From Pisolithus tinctorius (taxonomy: Eukaryota; Basidiomycota; Agaricomycetes; Boletales; Pisolithaceae), in assembly GCA_024663395.1 (NCBI GenBank), contig JANFAH010000010.1, positions 682,001-746,000 on the forward strand: a stretch of DNA of 64,000 nt, written 5' to 3'. Positions within the stretch are counted from its first letter, which is position 1. Each line of letters begins with the position of its first letter. Position numbers and translations under genes: made by a program. The notes beneath the pieces are model-generated. The model saw nothing but the letters and a program-made list of their open reading frames with translations, was not told the DNA's origin and did not search any database. This document shows, piece after piece, positions 22,903 to 33,686 of this stretch.

Positions 22903-24115
22903 ATGTCCTCTCAGCGCGAGAACACAACCCCCCAGCCAACCCCAGGCCACTCCCGCGACTACTCCCAAGTCGCGGACGACGCGCTGGTCGTCCTTACCGA
23001 CGACTCGACCGACACCGAGCGCGAGAAGAACGCGGAGAAAGCACGTCAGCGAGCGGAGGCGGAGCAGAAAGAGAAAGAGCGCGAGGCGGAGCGCAAGGCC
23101 AAACGGGAGCAGGCCAGACGACAAAAGGCGGAGGAAGCGCGACTGGAGGCGGAGCGGAGACAGAAAGAAGAGGAGGAGGCACAGAGGAAGAAGGCGGCGG
23201 AGGAAGAGGCCGAAAGGCAAAGGCAGAGAGCCTCTCAGGAGAGGGCCCAGGCCAGGCGGGATGAGGCTGCGCAAAGGTGAGTGACAGGATCCTATGAGCC
23301 AGGCGGAGCTGACTTGTATTTTTTATTTCAGGTTAAGCGGCGCGGTCTACGATGTCAACACCGCCCAGAGGGTCCCTGGGACCTCTGTGGTGGTCACCGC
23401 GACCAGGCGGCCCCCCTGCACTCGCTGCATAGCGAGTCTGACGGCGGGTCAGTGCGAGCCAGGGCAAGGTAAGACCAGGGCTTGTGTGCCCTGCCACAAC
23501 AAGAAGAAGACCTGCAGCTGGACGCAGGAAGAGGTGGCGGCGGGACCCTCGTGGAAGAGGGCAGGGACAGGAAGCTCCCGAGGGGAGAAAAAGAAGAAGC
23601 CGCGAGGGAAGGGGAAGGCAAGAGCGACGGAGACGGAGGAGGCTGACGACGAGCGGGAGGCAGGCGGAGAAGACGACGAGCCAGCGACCCCGCTCGAGGG
23701 TCCCTCGGGTGCGGGAGTCCACACGCGGTGGGCGGAGTGGGAGCGCGAGCGACAGCTGCAAGCCATGGAGAGGCAGGCCAAAGCGCACGAGACCGCTGCG
23801 CTGGCCTTCGAGAGGATGGCAGAGGCAGCGGAGCGGATGGCGGAGGCTGCAGAGCGGACCGCCGACGAGTGGGCGCTGTACCGCGCCTGGGCAGAGTGGG
23901 CGGAGATGAGGAGAAGGGAGGACGCGCGTGAGGCCAGAGTGGCCGAGTTCGAACGCGCAGGAGGAGGATGGAAGAGGCCGCAGTCGGAGGCGGCGGAGGA
24001 CCAGCGAGAGGAAGCGGATGAAGGTGCGGAGGGGGATAACGAGGAAGAAGCCGAAGGGGAGCAGGAAGGCGGTGAAGAACAGGAGGGTGGCGGAGAGCAA
24101 GCGATGGAAGAGTAG
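22903..24115 (+). CDS. Spliced Zn2Cys6-like protein encoded antisense in the gypsy, 385 aa
   Basis: ATG at 22,903; exon 1 22,903-23,276, intron 23,277-23,331 (GTGAGT...TTTCAG, 55 bp), exon 2 23,332-24,115. Splicing removes an in-frame TGA and joins the two frames exactly. Residues 1-40 are polar; 40-125 form a very charged Glu/Lys/Arg/Ala helix. Cys 154, 157, 166, 176, 179 and 186 give CX2CX8CX9CX2CX6C with a basic KKK in the last loop, close to the fungal binuclear zinc cluster. A helical Ala/Glu repeat (about 245-310) and an acidic tail follow. The gene lies between pol and the 3' LTR, convergent with pol, and has its own upstream sequence with a TTAAAA about 50 bp before the ATG. It may act as a DNA-binding regulator of the element or of host genes. 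Full open frame and intact splice sites argue it is real; function is inferred. Confidence 0.75.
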
Positions 24116-24120
24116 AGTAG

Positions 24121-24162
24121 TTTTGTTTTTTTTTCTTTTTTTTTTTTTTTTTTTTTTTTTTG
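24121..24162 (+). repeat. T-tract between the antisense gene and pol
   Basis: About 40 bases almost all T, so poly(A) in the gypsy sense. It lies just after the stop of the antisense gene and in the 3' untranslated region of pol. It marks the junction between the part shared with older gypsy copies and the extra gene. Confidence 0.7.
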
Positions 24163-24301
24163 TATTACTACGAGATAGACTTGTGATTTTGTTTGTGACT
24201 CTGAGAAGTGAAACAGATAAGCGGAGAAAATTCTAAAGTACTTAAGATAGTTCGGTAAGAGGCGGAGTTGGCCCGCGGAGGAAGTTTATGTAGGTGGAGT
24301 A

Positions 24302-27300
24302 TTATGGCGGAGGTTGATACGGGCCAGGTTTGTGTGGATAGCGTTCATGGAAAGCGGACACTATATCGGAAGCATGATCTAGCTCAGTTGCAAGCAACCA
24401 AGAGGTTTCTTCGTCGGTGTTCTCGTAGCCAGCCCAGCGGACTAGATACAAGAGTTGACAATGGCGGCGACGGCGGTCCACCTTAGAGTCGAGTATCTCT
24501 GATACTTCGTACTCAAGGTCACCATCGACATCCACTGGCGGAGGCGGAGGTCGTTGTCGGTTTGGGAAAGGGTTAGCCGCTGCGGCTTCCAGTTGTGAGA
24601 CATGGAAGACCGGATGTACCGAGCGCATAGAGTCAGGGAGCTTGAGGGTGACAGAATGCGTACCTGGCCTGGCCAAGATGGTGAACGGACCTAAGTACTT
24701 TTCGGAGAGTTTTTCCAAAGGACGAGTGGAGCGGAAGTACTTGGCTTTGACGTAGGCCTGTTCTCCAACCTTAAACTCAGGCGGAGGTATGCGCTTGGCA
24801 TCCGCTGGACCCTGGTAGCGCTGTTGAGCGGCGGACATTTCGGAGCGGAGGAAGTCATGAAGGGCGGAGAGCTCGACGACGTAGTCGTGAGCCCTTGGAG
24901 AGGTGAAGTCTTGGTCAGGGACCACAGACAAGTTTGGATGGTATCCCTTGTTAGCGAAGAAGGGAGAGACTCCAGTAGTTGCACTTGGTGCGTTGTTGAA
25001 GGCGAACTCCGCTAGAGGTAACAGCTCAGCCCAGTTGTCTTGTTGGTAGTTACAGTAAACACGAAGGTACTGTTCGAGGGTCTGGTTCGTTCGCTCGGTC
25101 TGGCCATCGCCTTCTGGGTGGTAACTCAGGACCTCTGTCGGAGGTGACATTAGCTGGTACTCCGTGCTTGGAGAAGACATGGGTCAGGAAGAGCTTAGCG
25201 AGTTCGGCGGAGGTGACGGAGTCGTGGGTGGGGATGAACACCGCTTGCTTTGAGAGGCGGTCCACTACCACGAGTATGGCGGAGCAGCCATCGGAGTTGG
25301 GGAGGTGTTCGATGAAGTCCATGGAGATGGAGTTCCAAGGTCTCTCTGGAACGGGGAGTTGCTTCAGTAGACCATAAGGGCGGTGACGCGGAGTTTTGCT
25401 CCGTCCACAGGCGGTGCAAGACCTGACGTATTCCTTTACGTCGGAGCGGAGGTTGGGCCACACGTAGTCCCTGCGGACGAGTTCTAAGGTGCGGTTCTGC
25501 CCGAAATGGCCTGCTAGAGGATGATCATGCTTGAACCGAAGCACTCGGAGGCGGAGGTCATCAATGTCAGGGACAAAGATACGACCGTCAAGGTGGAGTA
25601 GACCGTCGGAGTCCAAGGACCACCGAGGCTTAGTCGGAGTTGGAAGGTGGCTGGCGGAGACAGGGTCGGATGGTAGGGCGGAGATGATGTCGGAGTGCAA
25701 GCACTCAACATCGAAGACCATGGCGGCGCGGAGCACAGGTGCCATGAGGGTAGTGGTACGGAGGGACGACACGAGTTGCTCCTGTGTAAACATAGGGCGG
25801 AGATTGTGAGGATTTACCTGTGCGTAGTCCCTATCCCCCCCTTTTGGGTAGACGTCCCAACGTCACGTAAGTGCGTCGGGTTTGGCTCCTAAGCGGCCAG
25901 GTCGGAAGCGGATGGAAAGATTAAACTGGGAAAGGTACTCCGACCAGCGGGCCTGTCGACGGGTGAGAACCTTAGAGGTGGAAAAGTACTCAAGGTTTTT
26001 GTGGTCCGTCACCACGTCGACAGGTAAGGCGGAGCCTTCTAAGTAATGCCGCCAATGGCGGAAGGCCTCGAAGATAGCCAACAGCTCCTTGTCGTGGGTA
26101 TCATAGTTGAGTTCTGGCGCGGTCATGGTGCGGGAGTAGAAAGCGACCAGGCGGAGTTCATCGTCGGAGCAGGTGATCGACAAAATGCCAGCAATGGCAT
26201 AGTTGGAGGCGTCGGTTTCAACTGTAAGCGGAGCGTCAGGGACCCAATGAGTAAGAATGGGAGCAGAGCTGAAGGCATCCTTCAGGCGGAGGAAAGTGGA
26301 GCGGCACTCCTCGGAAAAGTTCCAAGGAGCACCCTTTCGCGTGAGGCGAGTGAGTGGAACGACGATGTCGGAGTAGTTATTAATGAATCGTCTATAGAAA
26401 TTTGCGAAACCAAGGAAAGACTGGATGTCTCGCACCTTCCGCGGCTCAGGCCAGTCGCGGACTGCCTGAACCTTCTCGGCGGACATGGTGAGACCGGAGG
26501 GAGAAAGGACATAACCGAGGTACTCGACGGAGTCGGAGTGAAACTCGCACTTCTCTGGCTTGGCATAAAGACCATGCCTTCGAAGGTGGCGGAGTACCTC
26601 TTTTACATGTTCGCGATGCGACTCCATGTCCTGCGAATAGATCAAGATGTCATCGAGGTATACCACGACGCAGACATCGAGCACGTCTGCAAAGATGCTA
26701 TTAACAAACTGCTGGAAGGCCGCAGGCGCATTAGTCAGACCGAATGGCATTACCCGCCACTCGTAAGAACCATAACGAGTGCGGAAAGCCGTTTTCCATT
26801 CATCTCCGTCAGCGATGCGGACCAGATGATAGGCATGGCGGAGGTCGATCTTGGTATAGACTTTAGCGCGGCTTGGGGAGTCGAGTAGGTCGGAGATGAG
26901 CAGCAGCGGATAGCGATCTTTTTTCGTGATTTTGTTGAGTCCTCGATAGTCTACACAGAGGCGGAGTGAACTGTCCTTCTTTTTCACAAAGAGGACAGGG
27001 GCACCGTGAGCGGAGGTGGATTGTTTGATGAAACCGTAGCCAAGATGCTCGTCAATGAAGGTGCGGAGAGCCTCAAGCTCTGGCGGAGAAAGAGAGTAGA
27101 TTGTACCAATGGGCGGAGAAGCTCCTTCCTCGAGGTCGATCTTGAGATCGAACGAGCGGTGTGGCGGAAGTTCAGTGGCCTTGTCTTTGCTAAAGACGTC
27201 GGCAAACTCGTGATACTCAGAAGGAACTGAGGAGAGGTCAGGAGGCGGAGATGAAGCGGAGGACGCACGAAGCTTCACATCATCAGCGGAGAGCTGTAAG

Positions 27301-27954
27301 CGGAACTGTCTAGAGCCAGGGAGAGCACAGGCTCTGACATACGCAGCAGCATTGATGAGTGAGACGAGCGGAGCGGAGCGCGGCGAGTCTGTCGGAGGTG
27401 CAGTCGGAGCTGCAAACGGAGCGGAGGGTGTCGGATCCGGAGCGGAAGTCGCAGCGGAAGGTGACGAAGGCGCCTGGGGTGTCGGCATTCCCTGTAGCGA
27501 TGGTTTGAACGATATACTGCCCAGTACCCAGTCAATCGACGGATTGAAGCGGGTGAGCCAGTTGTGTCCTAACACCAGCGAACATGAAGAATCCAACGGA
27601 GTAACATAAAATGAAACGGAGTTGACATCGCCGGAAGGAAAGCGGTGGGAAAGATCTACTTCTTGGGAAATGACAGCATTTGTACTACCATCAAACAAGC
27701 GGAGCGGAATTGGCGGAGAGACGGAGGAAACAGGAATGGCATATTTTTTAATTACAGACGGATCTACGAAGCAATGGGAAGAACCAGAATCGATCAACGC
27801 AGAAACAGTATCCACAGAATAATCCAGAAGAGTTACAGACGGAAGTAAAGAATTGGGACTAGAAAGAGCGGACGCGTTGAGTCGGATGTCCGGTTGCGCA
27901 CAGTTGGGTTCAACGCTTCCTCCAGGCTGTGCGAGCTCCCTGGAGGAGCGGACT
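24302..27954 (-). pseudogene. pol: Pol of the young gypsy: protease, RT, RNase H, integrase, chromodomain
   Basis: Read in the -1 frame relative to gag. Protease ALIDSGSSHCFVD; reverse transcriptase with [13 protein letters not shown]; RNase H with ETDASNYAIAGIL, DTHDKELLAIFEAF and VTDHKNLEYF; integrase with HDHPLAGHFGQNRTLELV and CTACGRSK (HHCC), SMDFIEHLPNSDG and VTSDRG; then YHPEGDGQTERTN, GPFTILARPGTHS and the chromodomain (YEVSEILDSKV..., LVRWAGYENTDEETSWL). Two defects: TGA at 25,863-25,865 between RNase H and integrase, where the frame continues beyond, and a loss of about 65 bp at 25,123 relative to the older copy, removing the segment between the second Asp and the Glu of the catalytic triad and shifting frame. 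Everything else is open. Confidence 0.9.
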
Positions 27955-29239
27955 AATTTTTTGGCTCTGCCTTCTCCGCAGGCGGAGTAGGCGGAGTTTC
28001 AGCCGTAGCTGCACGGGCTTTGGCTGCGCGAGAGGTGGACTTGGGACAGTCCTTGGCGGAATGGCCAGCCTCGCCACAGAAGAGGCAGAGGTTATTCTTC
28101 ATCCTGCGCTGGCATTCAGCGGAGGTGAGTTTGCCATCTTTACCCAGAAGGTGGGCAATATCGGACTTAGACGCGTCGGACTTGGGCGGATCTTTCTGTT
28201 TGCCCTTGCCCTTGGCGTCGGACTTTGGAGTGGAGGACGAGGAGGACGACGATTTAGTTTTGTTGTCGGAGTTGGAAGACTGCGACTTGTCGGAGGCGGA
28301 CTTGGTGGTGCGCAAGATCTCTGCTTTGCGCTCCCAGTAACGCGCATCGATGGTCTGAGCAAGTTCGCGGAGTTGTGCGAGGGTAGAAGGTTTTCCGACG
28401 CGAGCGATCTCGTCCTTGATGCGGTCTGGAAGTCCGCTATAGAAGCGGTGGCGGAGTGCACCGACACCGTAGTCCTTGACCTGTGAAGCCCAGCGATTGA
28501 ACTCCACGACGTATTTAGTAATTCGAGACCCATCCTTCATGGTTAGGTTCTCGAGTTGTTGGACGGCATCCGCTATGGCATCATGCAGACCGAAGTTAGT
28601 TGTGAGCTCTTGTAAGAACTCATGGTAGTCGTCCATCCAGAGCGGGCGGTCATAGTTGTCGGGATTTAGTAGATCTGGCTCGAACCAAGCCAGAGCCATA
28701 CCCTTGAGATAAGATTGAGCGAAGGTAACTTTAGCTCTGTCGGAGCGGAATGCGCGAGGGCGGTCTTGGAAGTTCAACTCGCATTGAACGAGGAACTCGC
28801 GGAGTTTTTTGGGGTCGGAGCCGTCGAAGGTGTCAGGCTCGCGGACCTTGGTTTTCGGAGCGGAGTCCCCAGTGCGCGAACTAGACCGCGCAAGCGCATG
28901 GACAGCTCTAGCAAGAGCTACGAGGGGATCCTCTGGCGGCTCAGCCGGGTCTTCGGGGACATCCCCGTCACCGCTGCCCCCACCATCGGGATCACCATCA
29001 GGATAGTCAGGGTCGGGGTCGGGTCCATCATCTCGGTTACGAGGAGACGGAGTATGGAAAGTTGTTGGGTGGAGGTCGGAGCGACCAGCCTGCGAAGCGC
29101 TTTCGCCTTCAGCGCGAGAGCGGCGTCGAGCGGAGAAAGACTGGAACTGTTCAACGACGGAAGGGAGTCGACGCGGATTAGCTAGCGCTACAGCGAGGTT
29201 CTCAGCGACCTCTCTTTGGGATTGAGCTCGAGTTCTCAT
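27953..29239 (-). CDS. gag: Gag of the young gypsy, 428 aa
   Basis: ATG at 29,239 (MRTRAQSQREVAENL). The Gag core follows a short acidic and Pro-rich part: KVREPDTFDGSDPKKLREFL, then FAQSYLKGMALAWFEPDLL, then KYVVEFNRWASQV. A Ser/Lys-rich linker leads to one CCHC knuckle, CLFCGEAGHSAKDC, at about residue 385. It forms the particle and packages RNA. Intact along its full length, ending on a slippery A-run before TAG. Confidence 0.92.
   Translation of the reverse strand: MRTRAQSQREVAENLAVALANPRRLPSVVEQFQSFSARRRSRAEGESASQAGRSDLHPTTFHTPSPRNRDDGPDPDPDYPDGDPDGGGSGDGDVPEDPAEPPEDPLVALARAVHALARSSSRTGDSAPKTKVREPDTFDGSDPKKLREFLVQCELNFQDRPRAFRSDRAKVTFAQSYLKGMALAWFEPDLLNPDNYDRPLWMDDYHEFLQELTTNFGLHDAIADAVQQLENLTMKDGSRITKYVVEFNRWASQVKDYGVGALRHRFYSGLPDRIKDEIARVGKPSTLAQLRELAQTIDARYWERKAEILRTTKSASDKSQSSNSDNKTKSSSSSSSTPKSDAKGKGKQKDPPKSDASKSDIAHLLGKDGKLTSAECQRRMKNNLCLFCGEAGHSAKDCPKSTSRAAKARAATAETPPTPPAEKAEPKN
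27956..27962 (-). promoter_or_regulatory. Slippery heptamer A AAA AAT at the gag-pol overlap
   Basis: Gag codons CCA AAA AAT TAG. Slipping back one base reads AAA AAA TTA GTC and continues open into protease. It is an X XXY YYZ site directly before the stop, conserved in position in the two other related gag copies in this window. Confidence 0.75.
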
Positions 29240-29287
29240 AATGGCGTAAGTTTTTTGGAAGACAGAAAAGGAGATCGTACAAGTGCG

Positions 29288-29298
29288 AGTACGAATAT
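29288..29298 (-). promoter_or_regulatory. Self-priming primer-binding site
   Basis: Sense ATATTCGTACT, 2 nt inside the LTR edge, is the exact complement of AGTACGAATAT at 29,597-29,587, the inferred first 11 nt of the transcript. This matches the 11 nt pairing known from Tf1. Confidence 0.75.
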
Positions 29299-29300
29299 AC

Positions 29301-30014
29301 TGTCAAGTCCGGGCCTACTCCGACCAACTCCGACGCTTAATAAGGTCTAGAGGAGGGTCCGGAAGCAAGTCCGACACACAGGAACAGAACTCCGACTAGC
29401 GGAGTGTCGGCAGGAACAAAGTCCGCCGAGACGAAGGCGGAGCAGAGTGAGGGCGTCGGGTTTAGCTCGTGCGCTACCCCCTTGCACGATCTCAGCCCTC
29501 GTATTTCAGAGGGAGAGTATAGACAGAGAGTCGGAGATAACTCCGACAGACAGAAGACGGAATCAGAGGGAGTAGGAACTAAGTTGATATTCGTACTGAG
29601 GAACAGCGGAGTACAGTACATGTCTTTATACTGCTACGGAGGTACAGTAACCGGAATCGGAACTGACATACGGAGACTCATAAGTTTTCAAGTAAAATTT
29701 CCTGGACGACGAATGAAGGGTAGACGGAGGACATACGAACGGGTAACACAGAACATCCAGAAAAGGAAGCAGTCCAGGCGCTGGACCATGCAGTGAGCGC
29801 GCTGCGGAGTACCTGACTGCGAAGGTAGTCACATGACCCCTCAGAGAACGGACCGCTCGGTCCGGCAGGAGGGCAACACAAGTCCGACAGCAGTCAGAGC
29901 GGAGATGGTTTGTAACCAACAGAAGTTGGGCGGAGTTGGTGCGGAGTGAGTGAATGACCGGCGGAGTGGAGCGCGGAGTGAGTATGGGCTTAGTGTGAAC
30001 GCACGGTTATGACA
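29301..30014 (-). repeat. 5' LTR of the young gypsy, with promoter
   Basis: 714 bp. On the minus strand TATAAAG begins at 29,630 and the inferred start AGTACGAATAT at 29,597, 33 nt later. R plus U5 is therefore about 297 nt. Confidence 0.9.
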
Positions 30015-32279
30015 AAAATAGTTAAAAATCACTCAGTACATAAGTTGGAAGTTATTCTCCACAAGGGACCTTGCTTGACTTGGGAGAAGATCCAGAATCC
30101 AGAAGCCCAACTTAGTCTACTAGATACACCATGTTTCTTGAAACATCTAGTCATGTAAGCAGGGGCCTGGAGTGGTGCAATCAAACTCAGCAGCAGTTGA
30201 ACTCCAAGTCAATCCAGTCCAGCAATCTCTTGAGCATCATGGGAAACCATGGAACACCAATACTAATCTAGCAACATCCAACAGCTAGGAACACATCCAG
30301 TCAGCATTTGAAGGGAAGATGTTGGGTTGCTAGTAATGCCATTGGCATGCTCTTGAGCATCAAAGGGAAACCTTGCTTAACAAGATCAGCCATGGAACAC
30401 CAGTGCTAATCTAGCACCATCCACCAGCTAGGCAGACTGACATGAAACAATACACCAAGTCATTTGCTAAGGTTAGGGTTAGAAGCAGACTTGCATGAAA
30501 AAATACACCAAGTCTTATGCTAGGGTTAGGGTTAGCACATGCTTCATTCAAAAAAAGAGGCATAGTTTCCCACACAGCATTTTAATACAATCAAAGCAGT
30601 GACATTGACAAGTCCATACATAAATTCAACTATGGTTACAATTTCAACTACAAAGGTATAATGGTTTCATAAGAAACCAAGGCTTGCCTCCATTCCAGAG
30701 GGGGGCCTCCTCCAGAAGTACAGTTGGGCCAATAAAAACTGTCCTCAATTCAACCAAGTTCCCAAAAAAGCGCACAAGAGATGATAACAAAGATCCTAAA
30801 AGCACATTAGCATCAACACAACTTTGCAAAGTTCACATACCTGAGGTGCACTATTCACCAGGAGATGAAGACAAACAGCTCTAGAAGGTTTATGTCAGTA
30901 CAACATAGATTATACAAAAGTTGAATACTCTCTACACCAAAGCCTCTGACCAACTAGCTACTACCAATATATACCAGCACATACCACACAGAAAAAAACG
31001 TCATAGGCTGACCCACACAGGTGGGTACAGACCAAACAAAATGTCATTAGCTGGCCTACAATGTAGGCACAGACTAGCCCCCAGATCCCATATGAGCTGG
31101 CCTACAAAAAAATAGGCACAGACTATTCCCCCAGACCCAACATATTACCCCCCCAACTGAAAATTGCACTGGCCAAGCACAATCTAAGGAGGAAGGTAGC
31201 CCCTCCCTACATCCTGTAGCTGCAGACTACATTCAGTAAGGAGGTGCCAAGGATGCTACAATGTAATGGTAATCAAGTAGTGTGAAAAAAATGTGATCAA
31301 AGGAAACACTTACCTGACCACAGCCATCACGAGGGGCTGAGGTACAGGTGAAGACAAAGACAACATAAAGCACAAAAGAGGAGAGAGAGAGGAAGCATGC
31401 TGTGAGGGAAGTGTCGCATTGCAGAGAAATGCAGTAAGGGAAAAAACATGGCAATGAGTGGGGGGGATTTATATATGTGCCATTGCTTGGCACCAGTCCA
31501 ACTAGTGAGGTCACTGTCAAAGTTTGGCTTCTATGCATGTCATGTTCTTGGCCTTGGCACGTGTTCAGTTGCCATGAGTGCTGGCAAATGCCTCTGAGTC
31601 AATACTACTGCTTGTCATACTATACATAGCAAATAGCAAGGTCATGTGACTCCACTGTCACTGTATTCGGCTTCTACATTCTAAATACTAAATTGCCATT
31701 TGACATTCTCATAATTGCAGTGTCAAGCCAAGCCAGCACCCACTCATGCCATTGGCTGAGCAGTAGTGGTGGGTACCCTTGGGACTTCACAGAAATGTAT
31801 TGCAGTAGAACTACCAGATCATTTACTACATGTAACCATTTATTGAGACTGGAAATTGGCCCAGCGCCAGCTGACCACTCTGTAAATAGTATATGTAATG
31901 TTCCAGTCTTGAACCTGACCCTGATTCTAATTCAGGGTCACAACGTGTCTGACTGAGGGAGATGCATCTGAAGTATGGGTAAACATGTGTGATAATTGTG
32001 ACAGCCATGATGCTATTCATGTCACAATCAAGGTTGTGTCAAGATTATCATTGATCCCACCCAACATTGAGATCTGTGCATCCACATATCTGGATTGACA
32101 TGGTCTCTTGCTACTCTCTTCCTGCCATGCAGTGTCTCCCTCCTTTGCACTGTCCCAGCATCTGGCCCTGCTGTGTCTCCAGAAAATTTTTGGTATGTCG
32201 TCATTGTCATCACTCTCTTGCTCAGCACCTCCCATGCCTCTCCCTGTCTAAACACAAAATAGGTACATCCTCCCTGCAA
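30015..32279. other. No gene recognised
   Basis: CpG-poor repeat debris that continues beyond the target duplication of the young gypsy. Two short telomere-like runs (GGTTAGGGTTAG) occur near 30,474 and 30,522, about 50 bp apart within a repeated phrase (ACACCAAGT...). Frames are all short. Confidence 0.4.
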
Positions 32280-33380
32280 TGCCACATCTCCCTTTGAAAA
32301 AAACAAAAAAGGTATGTCATTGCACTTCTCATAGCATCTTTATAACACTCACATCACACACTAGGATGCTACCAGTGTTTTCAGTCTCTATTGTGCACTG
32401 TTTGGTGTCTCTGTACCACTCACAAAACCCATCTCACCAAGTCTCATCCAAAAAAAAGGTATCTTGTCCCAGTTTGCAGCATCCCTCTACCACTCACAAA
32501 ATACCCCCTCACTGTGTCTCATCCTAAAACAAGGTATGTCATCCCAGTTCCCAGTGTCCCTGTACCACTCACACAACACCCCCCCTCACTGTGTCTCATG
32601 CACAAAAAAGGTATGTCATCCCAGCTTGCAGTGTCCCTCTACAACTCACAAAACACCCCCTCACTGTGTCTCATCCTACAAAAAGGTATGTCATCCCAGC
32701 TCACAGCATCCCTCTACCACTCACATAACACCCTCTTGCCATGTCTCATCCTAAAAAAAGGTATGTTGTCTCAGCTCGCAGTGTCCCTCTGACTCACAAA
32801 ATAAAAAAAGGTATGTTGTCCCAGTTCCCAGCATCCCTGTATGACTTACAGAACACCCCCTTGCCATGTCTCATCCTAAAAAAAGGTATGTCATCCTAGC
32901 TTGCAGTGTCCCTCTATGACTCACAAAATAAAAAAGTGGTATGTCATCCCAGTTCCCAGCATCCCTGTATGACTTACAGAACACCCCCTCAGCATGTCTC
33001 ATCTTAAAAAAAGGTATGTCATCCCAGCTCACAGTGTCCCTCTACCACTCACAAGACATCCCCTTGCCTTGTCCACAAAACACTCCCTTGGTGTGTCTCA
33101 TCCTAAAAGAAGGTATGTCGTCCCAGTTCCTGGTGTCACTATATGACTTACAGAACACCCCCTCAGCATGTCTCATCCTACAAAAAGGTATGTTGTCCCA
33201 GCATGTAGTGTCCCTGTATCACTCACAAAACACCCCCTTGCCATGTCTCATCCTAAAAAAAGGTATGTTGTCCCAGTTCCCAGTGTTCCTGCACCACTCA
33301 CAAAACACTAGTAGGCTATCAATTCATATCACCCTCCTGCCACACTGCATCTCCCTTGCTGTGTCTCATCCAATAAGGTA
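32280..33380 (+). repeat. Minisatellite, unit about 75 bp
   Basis: About fourteen imperfect units, each with AAAAAAGGTATGTCATCCCAG, a GTGTCCCTCTACCACTCAC phrase, ACACCCCCTCACTGTGTCTC and an A-run. GGTATGT with nearby CCCAG makes every unit look like a splice donor followed by an acceptor. It lies immediately upstream of the H3-like gene. Confidence 0.75.
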
Positions 33381-33686
33381 TGTTGTTGGACTTCTACTTC
33401 ATGGTGCCCAGATGATACTCACATATCCCCCCTCTCTGGTCTGCTTATCCAGTGCCCAGTGTTTGTGTGTAGTTGCATAAATCAGATCACATTGGCTTGT
33501 CTTTTCCATAAATATGTAGATATCTATCCTTGCTCCATGATATATGTACAAACTAAATGAATTTGTTGTTATCTTATTGCTTGTCCCCTACCCCTTTTGT
33601 GTCTTGTAAAGATAATAAGGTATGCTACTGTTCCCATCTGTGTCACATGTTGCTGCCACTCACTAATGTTGGCATACTAGACTAAG

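Larger units (their letters stand above)
21994..30014 (-). mobile_element. Young full-length Ty3/gypsy chromovirus, 8,021 bp
   Basis: Two 714 bp LTRs (TGTCAAGTCC...GGTTATGACA on the + strand) and the perfect 5 bp target duplication AAAAT (21,989-21,993 and 30,015-30,019). I saw one LTR difference (CGG at about 22,131 versus CAG at 29,438), so insertion is recent. Gag and pol lie on the minus strand; an extra spliced gene lies on the + strand between the pol end and the LTR. CpG is abundant, unlike the surroundings. Despite its youth, pol has a TGA at 25,863 and a roughly 65 bp deletion in the integrase core at about 25,123, so it cannot be fully autonomous as it stands. Confidence 0.95.

Noticed and set aside
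23333..24100. 255-codon minus strand frame opposite the Zn-cluster gene
   Set aside because: Leu/Pro/Arg-rich composition typical of the reverse of a charged Glu/Lys/Arg protein, no motif; the + strand has splice sites and a zinc cluster.
24121..24162. Poly(A) tail of a retroposed host mRNA forming the antisense gene
   Set aside because: The A residues are on the minus strand, opposite to the gene, and the gene keeps its intron; it was not captured as a spliced mRNA.
25863..25865. TGA between RNase H and integrase as a programmed readthrough or recoding site
   Set aside because: Related copies have the TGA one codon away; both are easily CGA with a CpG transition, so independent mutations are simpler.
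26046..26888. 280-codon + strand frame
   Set aside because: Shadow of reverse transcriptase on the minus strand of the young gypsy; the same holds for 28,020-28,340 and 28,715-29,185 opposite gag.
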